A DNA stretch of 64,000 bases, taken from NCBI RefSeq assembly GCF_050410775.1, contig NZ_CP191229.1; one strand, given 5' to 3'. This DNA comes from Erwinia sp050410775. Lineage in GTDB: Bacteria > Pseudomonadota > Gammaproteobacteria > Enterobacterales > Enterobacteriaceae. The notes beneath the pieces were generated by a model. It was not told the DNA's origin. It saw only the letters and a program-made list of their open reading frames with translations, and made no database searches. Below are positions 52,655 through 63,900 of this stretch, one piece after another. Numbering within the stretch: the stretch's first letter is position 1; the number at the start of each line of letters is the position of its first letter. The translations under genes and the position numbers were made by a program.

Positions 52655-52714
52655 ATACCGATTAAGTAACTGATCGAACGCATTTTCTCCGGGTGAGTCA
52701 GTCGTTATGCTTGC

Positions 52715-52763
52715 CCTGCCTCCTGCCTCCTGCCTCCTGCCTCCTGCCTCCTGCCTCCTGCCT
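52715..52763 (+). repeat. Heptanucleotide repeat CCTGCCT x 7
   Basis: Seven perfect tandem copies of CCTGCCT (49 bp), then CATGG. It is located in the 324-bp gap between the FidL-like gene and yfaZ copy 2, 215 bp before the latter's start. Such runs slip during replication; the copy number may differ between isolates. Confidence 0.97.
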
Positions 52764-52978
52764 CATGGCACAAAGCGGCCTCAACTGAAAAATGTCATTA
52801 AACTCGCAAATCTGTGATGGTCTTTTTTTGGTTATTTAACCTTATAAATAAAATAAACGCAGAATTTAAAACTAAATAACTGCTGTTTTAAGATTTAAAT
52901 TGCGGGAAATGAGTGGGAATTGTCTTATGGGCGCCATCAGGGAGATGCCCTGAAACAGACAACCTGGAGAGTATTTTT

Positions 52979-53545
52979 ATGTGTATGCCAAAAAACAACC
53001 TGATGTTAATCCTGGCCTCTGCCTTACTGGTCGCGGCAGTTACTCCGGCAGCAAACGCCGTAGATGGAAGCCTGAACGTTGGTAAAAACTTCACAGATTT
53101 GACTGTCGGCATGGGGCAGGAGAGTGAAGGTCTTTATATCAACGGCAACTGGATTAAAAATAACGAAAACGGACGTGAAAAAACCGGCGCTGAAGCCGGA
53201 CTGAATATGAAAGCGGGCGCGGTCGATGTCAATGTGGGTATCCAGGCTGATTATGTGAAAGGCGCAGCGGGCAGCAGCGAAGGCGTGGTTTTCCCGGTCG
53301 GCGTTGGCGTCACTATTCCCGTTATTTCACAGGTCGCACTTTATGGCAGTATGTATACCGCTCCTCGTCAGATGAGTAATACCGCGAAAAGCTATCTGGA
53401 TGCGGATGCCGGCGTCAGCTGGAAACCCATTGATCTGGTCACGCTGAAAGCGGGTTATCGTTATATTGGCATGGATGGTAAAGGGACGCGCGACAACCAG
53501 CGTCTGGTGGAAGGACCTTATGTCGGTGGGCAGATTAATTTTTAA
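52979..53545 (+). CDS. YfaZ family outer membrane protein (copy 2)
   Basis: 188 residues: signal peptide MCMPKNNLMLILASALLVAAVTPAANA with cleavage after ANA, then a beta-barrel like copy 1 (start VDGSLNVGKNFTDLTVGMGQ; end LKAGYRYIGMDGKGTRDNQRLVEGPYVGGQINF, terminal F). The start is taken as ATG 52979 with GGAG 9 nt upstream; ATG 52985 is also possible. Function unknown. Its position behind the CadC/FidL pair on the same strand suggests control by them, although 324 bp with a heptamer repeat lie between. Confidence 0.8.
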   Translation: MCMPKNNLMLILASALLVAAVTPAANAVDGSLNVGKNFTDLTVGMGQESEGLYINGNWIKNNENGREKTGAEAGLNMKAGAVDVNVGIQADYVKGAAGSSEGVVFPVGVGVTIPVISQVALYGSMYTAPRQMSNTAKSYLDADAGVSWKPIDLVTLKAGYRYIGMDGKGTRDNQRLVEGPYVGGQINF

Positions 53546-53682
53546 TCTGATCTGACTGGCTGTCAGAAGAACGGATTTCAGGCAGCCAGTTATATATGCT
53601 GTTCGTTTCCAAGCGTCGTTAAATCGACCCCGGCGTTTTTCTCTGCCACTTTTGCCTGTTCAGGCCTGCGTTTTATCTCTGC

Positions 53683-54020
53683 TCACTTCCGCTGCTGGTT
53701 CTCTATTCTTCGCACATTAGCTTCTTTAGCTGCTTCACTGTCATCACTTTGCGCTGCCTGAACATCCTCCTCAACCTCAACCTCAACCTCAGCCTTACGC
53801 TTTTGCTCCGCGACGTCGCGCGAAGCCCGCCTGTGCTGACGGTCATCACGGCAGTAAGTGTTTACCTTATCCTGAGTGGGCTGGAGTCTGGAAACTTCCT
53901 GTGGGTTCCCACCGGATTCTGCTGCGGCGGGCTTTGATGAGATACCAGAGCGTTGCTCAGCACACGAACTGTAACCATTGAGCAGAAGGGTAATAAGATA
54001 AGAGCAATCTTCCTTAACAT
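53683..54020 (-). pseudogene. Decayed lipoprotein-like gene
   Basis: Minus strand. ATG 54020 opens MLRKIALIL, then about 10 codons on the reading shifts: the adjacent frame is open without stop for ~110 codons, from LITLLLNGYSSCAEQ through QDKVNTYCRDDRQHRRASRD, EQKRKAEVEVEVEED and AAKEANVRRIENQQRK to TGA at 53683. Joined, this is a short signal sequence with a lipobox-like LLLNGY, where Y would replace the essential Cys, followed by a charged helical body. One frameshift and one lost Cys indicate a dead gene. That frame has no ATG, GTG or TTG in a proper place. Family not identified. Confidence 0.5.
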
Positions 54021-55501
54021 CTTTATGAAGTATTAACTTCTATATTGGGAAATGCCCGTTTGACAAGCAAAGCAGCCAGAGCGAAGGTGTAGTATAGGTC
54101 AGCGGGTAACGAAAATGCGTGTTTACTGAGCCAGCCTGATATGAAGAAACTTTATAATTTTCGCCTGTTCAGGAAAAAAACGACAAGTTAGATAAAACCC
54201 TGAACAAAAGGGGGCTTTATTAATTCCGTATTAGAGCGCAGCTGGAGTTTACGCAGCGCATTATATTTTTTGTTACCACGGTACTTACGCATCGCTTACG
54301 TAATCTTGCCACATCCGTTAAATGTGTGGCAGCACCACCTTCCTTTCCCTGGATTTAAACCCATTTATCGCCTGCCTGTAAGCCGGCAAGTGATTAATAG
54401 CCCCGCGCCCTTTTGAAAAGATGGCATAGTGCTCAGGGAATAACATATCAATTCAATCCCGTCGGCTGAATATAATAATCGGTACGGCATACATGTACAG
54501 GAGACTCGCCGTAAGGGTGCTTATAACCAGACAAAAAGCCTGTCAGTATCGGAAATATCCAGGAGGTTTGCAATAAACCTGGCAGGATAGATATTCCAAA
54601 ATGACACTCAAAAGTTCAGGTAGCAACGCAGGAACGCCTTTTTGGCTAAAGAGGATTTGAAGGCTTTTTCGTTTCAGATGGGCAAAGAGTGTAGAGCTAT
54701 TGCTAATGTCTAACCGAAGGTAAGTAGCGTAGTTCAGAAAACGAAAGAAGCGTTGTCGTACAGGGTGAGGTCGAAAAAATCAATGTAAGGTAGGGTTACA
54801 GTGAGGGGTAAAGTGTCCGAACTGGTTACAGAAGTAAGTAATGCAAAATAATTACGTGAATTAATTTTCTGAACTCAATGGCTGGTTTGATGCTCTTAAT
54901 TTCATGTAATTTTTAGAATAAAAAACTAAATATATTGAGTTTTTATATTTTATTGCCTGTTTTCTCTGGGTTGTGATTTACTTGCATTAAATAATTACGT
55001 CAGGGAGTGTTATTTTATTCAGGTATTAACATTGAAGCCAAAATAGTAGTAAAGGTTTCATTAATGGTCTGTTTTTTAATAAAATCGATCTTTTTCCGCC
55101 GTGCGAGGTATGTAATTATAACATCTGGCTCAAATTGAGATTAGATAATTCAATTTTTCAGAAAAAAGTTATAACACAACCAGGATAACTCTGTTTGTGG
55201 CCTGGATAAGCTGATTATTAGCCTAAAAATAGCATCCCAAGCTACCTAATCTTGCTTTGGTAGTTCAAAATTCTTTCTTTTGCGTTGTTTGTGGGATTGA
55301 ATTTTATAGGGGGGATCTTATTATAGCCAGCCAGGTTAGTGAGGTTTTTCCTCTTCAACCACGTCTGGAGGTGATACAGGCAAAAGGCAATGCACCAGCG
55401 GAAAATAAAGAGATTATAACAAACAGGATTTTATAAATTTTTTATACTGATCGCTGGCCACAAAGCGTTGCTAAGGCGTCAGTGAGATTGAGTTATCTGA
55501 T
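54021..55501. other. AT-rich region without genes
   Basis: About 1.5 kb, visibly poorer in GC than the backbone. It holds a few hairpins (for example CCAGG-A-GGTTT / AAACCTGG at 54558-54583 and GCCACA / TGTGGC near 54308-54329) but no frame with coding character. It separates the YfaZ region from the adhesin locus and may be remnants of lost genes. Confidence 0.5.
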
Positions 55502-56092
55502 ATGTTTAGAGTGACTGAAAATCATGAGCGAATCATCGACGAATTGGTAGGCTTTACGCAAATAGCAAATCCCGATGAAATATCGCGAGGTAAGCGTCGT
55601 TATCATCTGACCAAAGACAACACACGTCGGGTCATGTTTATTCTTGATGGCGATTTTTTGCTGAAGCTGAAAGGAGAGAATAAGGTACTTAATATCCTCT
55701 CTGCCCCATCAGTGGTTGGGGTCACGCCCGCGCTGGATGAGCCGCCGATTTATCTTGAAAGGATAGACTATGGAAAAATTAGCTTTATTGACTATGAGTC
55801 ATTCTGGCGTTTGATCTTCGAAAAAGATTTATTTAATGACGCCATGTCAATCCTGTCAGGACAGTATTCTGACTTGATGAATTACATACGGCTGCCGAAG
55901 GGGAACTCTCATGATGAGGTGCTTTCTCTGATAGGACGCTGGAAAACATTGCCGCCGCATTTGAAAAAAAGGTTTTCTGCACTTTATCTGATTGAGCACA
56001 GTTCGCATCTCTCTAAAAGTTCGATTTCCAGGGTGCTGAAAGAGTTGAAAGAGAAAGGAGAACTTGAGCTGGTTAACGGGAAGTTTATCTAG
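55502..56092 (+). CDS. IprA/YaiV-like helix-turn-helix regulator
   Basis: 196 residues with a cyclic-nucleotide-binding-like N-terminal half (VMFILDGDFLLKLKGENKVLNILSAPSVVGVTPAL, a beta roll without the cAMP-binding residues) and a C-terminal winged helix (LKKRFSALYLIEHSSHLSKSSISRVLKELKEKGELELVNGKFI). This is the plan of E. coli IprA (YaiV, 207 residues), an inhibitor of peroxide resistance. GC content is clearly lower than in the backbone. Such genes often stand in front of large adhesin loci, as here, so it may control the adhesin. Confidence 0.68.
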   Translation: MFRVTENHERIIDELVGFTQIANPDEISRGKRRYHLTKDNTRRVMFILDGDFLLKLKGENKVLNILSAPSVVGVTPALDEPPIYLERIDYGKISFIDYESFWRLIFEKDLFNDAMSILSGQYSDLMNYIRLPKGNSHDEVLSLIGRWKTLPPHLKKRFSALYLIEHSSHLSKSSISRVLKELKEKGELELVNGKFI

Positions 56093-56137
56093 CAGAAAGA
56101 TGATTATCTATGTTTTGGGATGCTAAAGGAAAGAAAG

Positions 56138-56776
56138 ATGGTTCTTAAGGTAGTTTGCATGGATGAAGATTATTACTTTAGGCTTGGCATCTCTGAGATT
56201 ATTGGAGGAACATTATTATCCTGTATTGATATTGAATTTTCTTCAGGTTTTGATAGCGAAACGCTGAAAAGTGCAGATGTTATTGTCATTAGCGTTTCCC
56301 GATGGCGGCTTTTTATGTGTCAGCCGGCGTATCGCTATCGGAAAAAGGGAAGTGTGTTACTGGTTTTTATCGATCGTGCTGAAAACATTGTTTCGGAGCA
56401 GTTGCCCGTTTGCTATCAATCTTTAACTGTCATCGAGCGTACTGAACCTGTCAGTAAAGTCAGAGAGAAAATAATTAAGGCGTGGAGGATTGCACATGCC
56501 GAGCAGTCAAAAAGTTATAAACCGACAGACTGTATGAGATGCAGCTATGCTCGTATGTCGTTGGTACAGCTCCGGGTTATAAGCTATCTGAAAAATGGCA
56601 ATACGGTTCGTCAAACTGCGGAAACTCTTGGGTTATCAGTCAAGACAGTTTATGCGCATAAATACAATGTTATGAAGAAGTACGATCTCAAAGGAGATTA
56701 TGACTTTCACTCTTTACTTAATAACCTTTCTCTGCTTGAGCTTTATATGGGGGTGATAAATGATGAGGGTTTTTAA
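56138..56776 (+). CDS. LuxR-type transcription regulator
   Basis: 212 residues. C-terminal LuxR/FixJ helix-turn-helix (LVQLRVISYLKNGNTVRQTAETLGLSVKTVYAHKYNVMKKYDL, about residues 143-185). The N-terminal half has receiver-like beta/alpha pattern (VVCMDEDYYFRLGISEII, then DVIVISVSRWR, VLLVFIDRAEN) but no phosphorylatable Asp in the proper setting, so it is probably phosphorylation-independent, like RcsA. Start at ATG 56138 with AAAGGAAAG upstream; an ATG six codons earlier lacks a site. AT-rich. 45 bp after the IprA-like gene, same strand. Confidence 0.8.
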   Translation: MVLKVVCMDEDYYFRLGISEIIGGTLLSCIDIEFSSGFDSETLKSADVIVISVSRWRLFMCQPAYRYRKKGSVLLVFIDRAENIVSEQLPVCYQSLTVIERTEPVSKVREKIIKAWRIAHAEQSKSYKPTDCMRCSYARMSLVQLRVISYLKNGNTVRQTAETLGLSVKTVYAHKYNVMKKYDLKGDYDFHSLLNNLSLLELYMGVINDEGF

Positions 56777-56912
56777 GAGGCTGCCAACATAAAAATTAAA
56801 TAAATTTGGCGTAAATAATTTTTTATCTAAAGGTCAATATCCCCTGAATACCTGAGCATATTCAGGTGGCAGTTTCTTTTTGTATTGTTTTTTCTGTTTG
56901 TGAGAGCCATTT

Positions 56913-57896
56913 ATGAATAAAAAACCACTAAAAAAATCCACGCGCCTTTTTATTCCACTTAACGTTGTGACAGGAATTTTATTAGGCGTTGCGGTTGTTT
57001 TATCTGGTTGTATTTACAGCAGCCCTGTCTCAGCTGCGTCATTGAAAAGCGTGCCAGCCTCTTCTTTGACGAGCCATGAGCTGGAGGCGTCAGGCCGCTG
57101 GCAGCCTCTGGATACACATGCGCATGTCATTGTTTATCGTAAAGATAATAACGCTTCTCTCTCATCAAAGCGTGTTCTTAACGTTTTTATAAACAATCAG
57201 TATCATACCAGCGTTCTTCCTCAAACCCGCGCGGTAGAACTGTTTTTATGTCCGGGTAAGAAGTCTGTCAATGTCTCGCTCAGCCAGCTTGATAAGTATC
57301 GTCATGCGCAGCCAGGAAATGTGACGGTGGTTTCACCCACGCTGCAATCTGGTGAACGTTATTATTATCAGGTTTCTTTAAACGATCGGGGCGCAATAAC
57401 AACACGCCTGGTGCCAGAAACAATCGCTAAATCCGAGTTGATGGGCCTTGAACCTGAACAGCGTACGCTGTCGCGTGTGCTGAGAGAAACTTCTTGCCCT
57501 GAAGTCATCTATTCTATTGATACAAAAAAGCTTTTTACATCAAAGGAAAACCCGACGTCGTTAAGCGCCGAGGGCAATAGCATGCTGGCGGCATTAGTCA
57601 GTACGATTGAAAATGAATTTGATGAAATCGATAAAGTAATTGTTAATAGCAGCAACGACATTAATGAAAAGATAACCATTACGCATCCTCTTTCGCAAAT
57701 GCGGGCTAATAGTGTTGCGACATGGTTAGTAAATTCTCATTTCCCTTCGCCGGAGTTTATTGCGCAAGGAAAAGATCTCAATAATTGCCTCACACATTCT
57801 GCCAGCCAGCGTGAGCATGAGGCCTGCCTTGATTTTAAGAGAAGCGTAGCTGTTGAAGTTTACGGCATCAGGAAAGTTCCCCGCCCCTCATTTTAA
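56913..57896 (+). CDS. OmpA-like lipoprotein next to the adhesin
   Basis: 327-residue envelope protein. Lipobox VVLSGC with Cys33 as lipid anchor after a hydrophobic stretch (about 15-32). Residues about 210-322 form an OmpA-type peptidoglycan-binding domain: SLSAEGNSMLAALVSTI, VIVNSSND, HPLSQMRANSVATWLVNS and CLDFKRSVAVEVYG, where the Arg near the end is the usual peptidoglycan contact. The middle part (about 60-180) is unknown. OmpA-like lipoproteins of this kind are encoded directly before BapA-type adhesins and may tether or aid their secretion. The adhesin starts 42 bp downstream, so they are likely one operon. Confidence 0.8.
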   Translation: MNKKPLKKSTRLFIPLNVVTGILLGVAVVLSGCIYSSPVSAASLKSVPASSLTSHELEASGRWQPLDTHAHVIVYRKDNNASLSSKRVLNVFINNQYHTSVLPQTRAVELFLCPGKKSVNVSLSQLDKYRHAQPGNVTVVSPTLQSGERYYYQVSLNDRGAITTRLVPETIAKSELMGLEPEQRTLSRVLRETSCPEVIYSIDTKKLFTSKENPTSLSAEGNSMLAALVSTIENEFDEIDKVIVNSSNDINEKITITHPLSQMRANSVATWLVNSHFPSPEFIAQGKDLNNCLTHSASQREHEACLDFKRSVAVEVYGIRKVPRPSF

Positions 57897-57938
57897 CTTT
57901 TTCCATTTTAATCAATCCTCGTTATGAAGAAGGTTGCC

Positions 57939-60900
57939 ATGATCAATATTAATATGCGTAGTGTTAGGGGAATTGTTTCTTCTTACAGCGTTGACACCAA
58001 AACAGATCGGACTACTACAATCAGAATCCCTCATCATGGGGCAATAAACGTAGAGCTGCTCGATAGCACCACAGGTTATGCGCCACAAATGGTGATGACC
58101 AAACGAGTCGGTAATAATTTACTTATTGTCGTTGGCGGAGATGATTTTGAACACCCGGATATCGTGCTGGAAGACTATTACGATAATGATAATGTCCATC
58201 TGATTGGTCTGGGTGAAAACGGCCAGTATTATGAATATGTACCGACTTCAGGCGACGTTGCTGAATACCCGCCAGCGTTAGCGGAAGGGTATAGTGGTGA
58301 ACAGGTACTCGGTGGGGAAGGGTTTGCCAGTGCCGATCCTGCTGCTGGCGATAACAATTTCGGTTGGCTCCCCTTCCTGCTGCTGGGTGGCGCCGCTGCG
58401 GCAGGCGGCATCGCTATTGCGGCTTCCCATGGTGGGGGCGGCGGCGGTGACGATAGTCACGATGCGGCGGACAAAACTATTTCTGTAACGATGAATCCGG
58501 TGACTGATGCGGATAATAATGGCCGCCCGGAGCTTTCCGGCACCTCAAACAGTCCTGACTCACAGGTTGTTATTCAGCTCCCTGACGGCACGCAAATTAC
58601 ATCGCAAACTGACAGCGAAGGCAGCTGGTCTGTCGAAGCGCCTGCATCACAACCAAACGGAACCATCACCGTCATAGTTACCGATAATGCAGGTAATAAC
58701 GGCAGATTCACTGAAGAATATCATGACGTGACGCCGCCTGAGGCCGCCGTCATTAACGTAAATGATAATGAACAGATCGCCGGTAAAGCTGAGCCAGGCT
58801 CGACGGTAATTATTACCGACGGCACTACCGGCGAAACCATTACGGTTGATGTCGATGAAAACGGCGACTGGGGCGTTCAACCTAATCCCATTAACGAAGG
58901 GGACAGTGATGTCACTATCGTTGTGGTCGATCCTGCCGGTAACGTCTCTCCAGAAGCTGATGCCTCGCGGCCGGATACTACGGCTCCTGACAATATCAGT
59001 TCCGGCATCGTGGTGGATTCCATCACTCTGACTGACGACGTCGGTTCCGTTACCGGCGAAATCGCCGACGGCGGCGTCACCGACGACGCGCGGCCGACCT
59101 TCTCCGGTAAGGCGACGGCGGATATCGATCATGTCAATATCTATGACAACGGCGAACTTATTGGCAGCGCGCCGGTGGATGCGGACGGCAACTGGATCTG
59201 GATGCCGGAGCAGGATCTGGCCGACGGCCCGGCACATGACCTGAGCGCAGCAGCCGTCGATGCCGCAGGTAACGGAGGTACGAAAACGGATGGCTGGAGC
59301 TTTACCGTGGATACCAGCACGGTAGCCCCGGAGATCACAGTCAACACTGAAGATGAACTGGCCGGTAACGCCGAGCCGGGCGCGGCGATCGTGATCACCG
59401 ATCCGGCTGACAACAGCGTGACCGAAACGGTGGCAGATGCTGACGGACACTGGAGCATTCAGCCGAACCCGGCAGGCGTGGGCGACAAAGATGTGGTGGT
59501 GGAAGTCACCGATGAGGCGGGCAACAGCAGCACCATCATCATTGACGGCCCGGCCGACAGCACGGCGCCGGATAACCAGACCTCCGGCATTATTATTGAC
59601 TCAATCAGCCTGACTGACGATGTCGGCCCTGTTACCGGCGAAATCGCCGACGGCAGCGTCACCGACGACGCGCGTCCGACCTTCTCGGGCAGCGCCACCG
59701 CAGACATTGACCACGTCAACATCTACGATAACGGCGAACTGGCCGGCAGCGCACCGGTGGATGCGGACGGCAACTGGAGCTGGATGCCGGAGCAGGATCT
59801 GGCCGACGGTTCAGCACATGACCTGACCGTCACGGCGGTGGATGCCGCAGGCAACGAAGGCCCGGCGGTAAGCGGCACCGCCGACGGCGGCTGGAGCTTC
59901 ACCGTTGACACTTCTGTGCCGGACAACCAGACCTCCGGTATTGTGACTGACTCGATCAGCCTGACTGACGACGTCGGTCCCGTTACCGGCGAAATCGCCG
60001 ACGGCGGCGTCACCGACGATGCGCGTCCGACCTTCTCTGGTAAAGCAACGGCGGATATCGATCGCGTCAATATCTACGACAACGGTGAACTTATTGGCAG
60101 TGCGCCGGTGGATGCGGAAGGCAACTGGAGCTGGACGCCGGAACAGGATCTGACCGACGGCTCGGAGCATGACCTGAGCGCAGCAGCCGTCGATGCCGCA
60201 GGTAACGAAGGTGCGAAGAGGGATGGCTGGAGCTTCACCGTGGACACCAGCACGGTAGCCCCGGAGATCACAGTCAACACTGAAGATGAACTGGCCGGTA
60301 ACGCCGAGCCGGGCGCAACGATCGTTATTACCGATCCGGCTGACGACAGCGTGACCGAAACGGTGGCGGATGCCGACGGCCACTGGAGCATTCAGCCGAA
60401 CCCGGCAGGCGTCGGCGACAAAGATGTGGTGGTGGAGGTCACCGACGAAGCGGGCAACAGCAGCAGTATAGTGATTGACGGCCCGGCTGACAGCACGGCG
60501 CCGGATAACCAGATCTCCGGCATTATTATTGACTCAATCAGCCTGACTGACGATGTCGGCCCTGTTACCGGCGAAATCGCCGACGGCAGCGTCACCGACG
60601 ACGCGCGTCCGGCCTATGCAGGAACCGCAACCAAAGATATCGATCACGTCAACATCTACGACAGCGGCGAGCTGATCGGCAGCGCTGCGGTGGATGCGGA
60701 CGGCAGCTGGAGCTGGACGCCGGACAGCGCGCTGGCGAGCGGGGCGCACGCCCTGACCGTTTCGGCAGTGGATGCAGCAGGTAACGAAGGTCCGCAGGTG
60801 AGCGGCACCGCCGACGCTGCGTGGGACTTCAGCGTCCTGACCAGCGCCCCGGCACAGCCGTCAATTGAGAACGTGGTGGATGACTACAGCCAGGGCGAGG

Positions 60901-63900
60901 ACGCGGATACCGGCTTCCTGCAGAAGGGGCAGTCCACCAACGACAGTACGCTGACGGTGAACGGCAACGCGGGCGCGGGCCTGACGGTGGTGGTCTGGGC
61001 TACAGACGCCGCGGGCAATAAGGTGAACGTGGGCGAAGGCGTGGCGGACAGCGAAGGCCGCTGGAGCATCACTACGGCCCCGCTGGGCGAAGACGGCAGC
61101 TACGACCTGACGGCAACGGCGGTGAACGCGGCGGGCGTCCCCTCAGCGGAAACCGGCGCGTTTAACGTTGAGCTGGATACGGCGGCGCCGGCAGCGGCCG
61201 TGGCGCAGCTGATAGATGCCCAGGGCGACGTGCAGGGCGCAGTGGCGGACGGCGGCGTGACCGACGACCGCGCGCCGGTGCTGAAGGGCACGGCGGAAGC
61301 GGGGGCCACGGTTGCGGTCTACCTGGACGGCAGCAGCACGGCGGTGGGCAGCACGGTGGCGGGCGCGGACGGCAGCTGGAGCCTGGCGCTGGGCACGCTG
61401 ACGGATGGCGGACACAGCTGGCAGGTGAAGGTCACCGACGCGGCGGGCAACGAAACGCGCGGCGAAAGTTCAGCCTTCTCGCTGGACAGCAGCAGCGTGG
61501 CGCTGACGATAGACCAGGCGAACGACGACGCGGGCAGCCTGACCGGCGCGGTACTGAACGGCGGTCTGACCGACGACAGCACGCCGGAACTGCAGGGAAC
61601 GGCACAGGCAGGGGCGGTGGTGACCATCCGTGACGCGGCGGGGGTGGTGCTGGGCAGCAGCACGGCGGACAGCAGCGGTATCTGGCGCTTCGCGGTGGCG
61701 GAGCTGACAGACGGCGAGCACAGCTTCACGGCAGAGGTGACCAACGCGGCGGGCAACCGCAGCGAGGCGACCTTCACTCTGACGGTGGATGCGACTGCAC
61801 CGATCCTGCCGGTTATTACCGGCATGACTGATGACGTAGGCACCGTTCAGGAGACGTTTACCGTCAGCGGGAGCGTTACGGACGATCCGGCGCCGACCTT
61901 TACCGGTACGGCAGAGGCTGGTTCACTGGTCACGCTGTATGACGGCGACACCGTGCTGGGCAGCGTTCGTGCGGATGCGGCAGGCGGCTGGAGCTATACT
62001 CCGACTACCAATCTGGTGGACGGCGAACACAGCATCAGCGTCACCAGTACCGATGCGGCAGGCAATGTTTCCGCGCCAGGCGCTGACTGGTCGTTCACGC
62101 TGGATACCAGCACGATCGCGCCAGAAATCACCATCAACACCGAAGGAGAGCTGGCCGGTAATGCCGAGCCGGGCGCGGCGATCGTGATCACCAACCCGAC
62201 TGATGGCAGCAAAACCGAAACGGTGGCGGATGCTGACGGGCACTGGAGCATTAAGCCTAACCCGGTTGATGTGGGCGCTGAGGATGCGGTGGTGGAAGCT
62301 ACCGATAAGGCGGGCAACAGCAACAGCACCATTATTGAGGGCCCGGCTGACAGCACGCCGCCGGATAACCAGACCTCCGGTATTGTCGCGGATTCGATCA
62401 CCCTGACCGACGATGTTGGCGCGGTAACCGGCGAGATCGCCGACGGCAGCGTCATCGACGATGTGCGTCCGACCTTCTCCGGTAAGGCAACGGCGGATAT
62501 CGATCGCGTCAATATCTACGACAACGGCGAGCTGGCCGGCAGCGCGGTGGTGGACGCGGACGGCAACTGGAGCTGGACGCCGGAGCAGGATCTGGCCGAC
62601 GGCTCGGCGCATGACCTGACCGTCACGGCGGTTGATGCTGCGGGCAACGAAGGCCCGGCGGTAAGCGGCACCGCCGACGGTGGCTGGAGCTTCACCGTTG
62701 ACACTTCTGCACCAGGTGAAGATGCGTTCACGGAAAACAGCATTACGCTTACCGACGATGTCGGTCCGGTGCAGGGCGTGATCGCCGATGGTGCGACAAC
62801 TGATGACGCGCGCCCGACCTACAGCGGCAGCATCAGCGCGGCGGGCGTAGCTGAAGGCGTGGTGAGCGTCAACATCTACGACAGCGGCGAGCTGGTCGGC
62901 AGCGCCGCGGTGGATGCGGACGGCAACTGGAGCTGGACGCCGGACAGCGCGCTGGCGAGCGGGGCGCACGCCCTGACCGTTTCGGCAGTGGATGCAGCAG
63001 GTAACGAAGGTCCGCAGGTGAGCGGCACCGCCGACGCTGCGTGGGACTTCAGCGTCCTGACCAGCGCCCCGGCAGAGCCATCGATTGAGAACGTGGTGGA
63101 TGACTACAGCCAGGGCGAGGACGCGGACACCGGCTTCCTGCAGAAAGGACAGTCCACCAACGACAGCACGCTGACGGTGAACGGCAACGCGGGCGCAGGG
63201 ATGACGGTGGTTCTGTGGGCCCTGGACGCCGCAGGCAACAAGGTGAACGTGGGCGAAGGCGTGGCGGACAGCGAAGGCCGCTGGAGCATCACCACGGCCC
63301 CGCTGGGCGAAGACGGCAGCTACGACCTGACCGCCACGGCGGTGAACGCGGCGGGCGTCTCCTCGGCGGAAACCGGCGCGTTTAACGTGGTGCTGGATAC
63401 GCTGGTCCCGGCAGCGGCAGAAGCGACGCTGATGGATGCCCAGGGTGAAGTGCAGGGCGCAGTGGCGGACGGCGGCGTGACCGACGACCGCGCGCCGGTG
63501 CTGAAGGGCACCGCTGAAGCGGGTGCCACGGTTGCGGTCTACCTGGACGGCAGCAGCACGGCGGTAGGCAGCACGGTTGCGGTCTACCTGGACGGCAGCA
63601 GCACGGCGGTAGGCAGCACGGTGGCGGACGCGGAGGGCAGCTGGAGTCTGGCGCTGGGCACGCTGGCGGACGGCGAACACAGCTGGCAGGTGAAAGTCAC
63701 TGACGCGGCGGGCAACGAAACGCGCGGCGAAAGTTCAGCCTTCACGCTGGACAGCAGCAGTGTGGCGCTGACCATTGACCAGGCGAACGACGACGTGGGC
63801 AGCGTGACCGGCGCGGTGCTGAACGGCGGTCTGACCGACGACAGCACGCCGGAACTGCAGGGAACGGCACAGGCAGGCGCGGTGGTGACCATCCGTGACG

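Noticed and set aside
52715..52763. CRISPR array suggested by regular repeats
   Set aside because: Units are 7 bp and directly adjoining, with no spacers.
53749..53937. 62-residue plus frame with a Leu/Asn repeat (LNLNLNLSL)
   Set aside because: Explained by the minus-strand lipoprotein remnant, whose GAGGTT codon repeat gives this text in reverse.
61923..63680. 585-residue open frame on the minus strand, and many similar minus frames from 58647 on
   Set aside because: They are mirror images of the GC-rich, repeat-built adhesin on the plus strand; their text is Arg/His/Ala-rich, repeats with the same period, and no ribosome sites fit.
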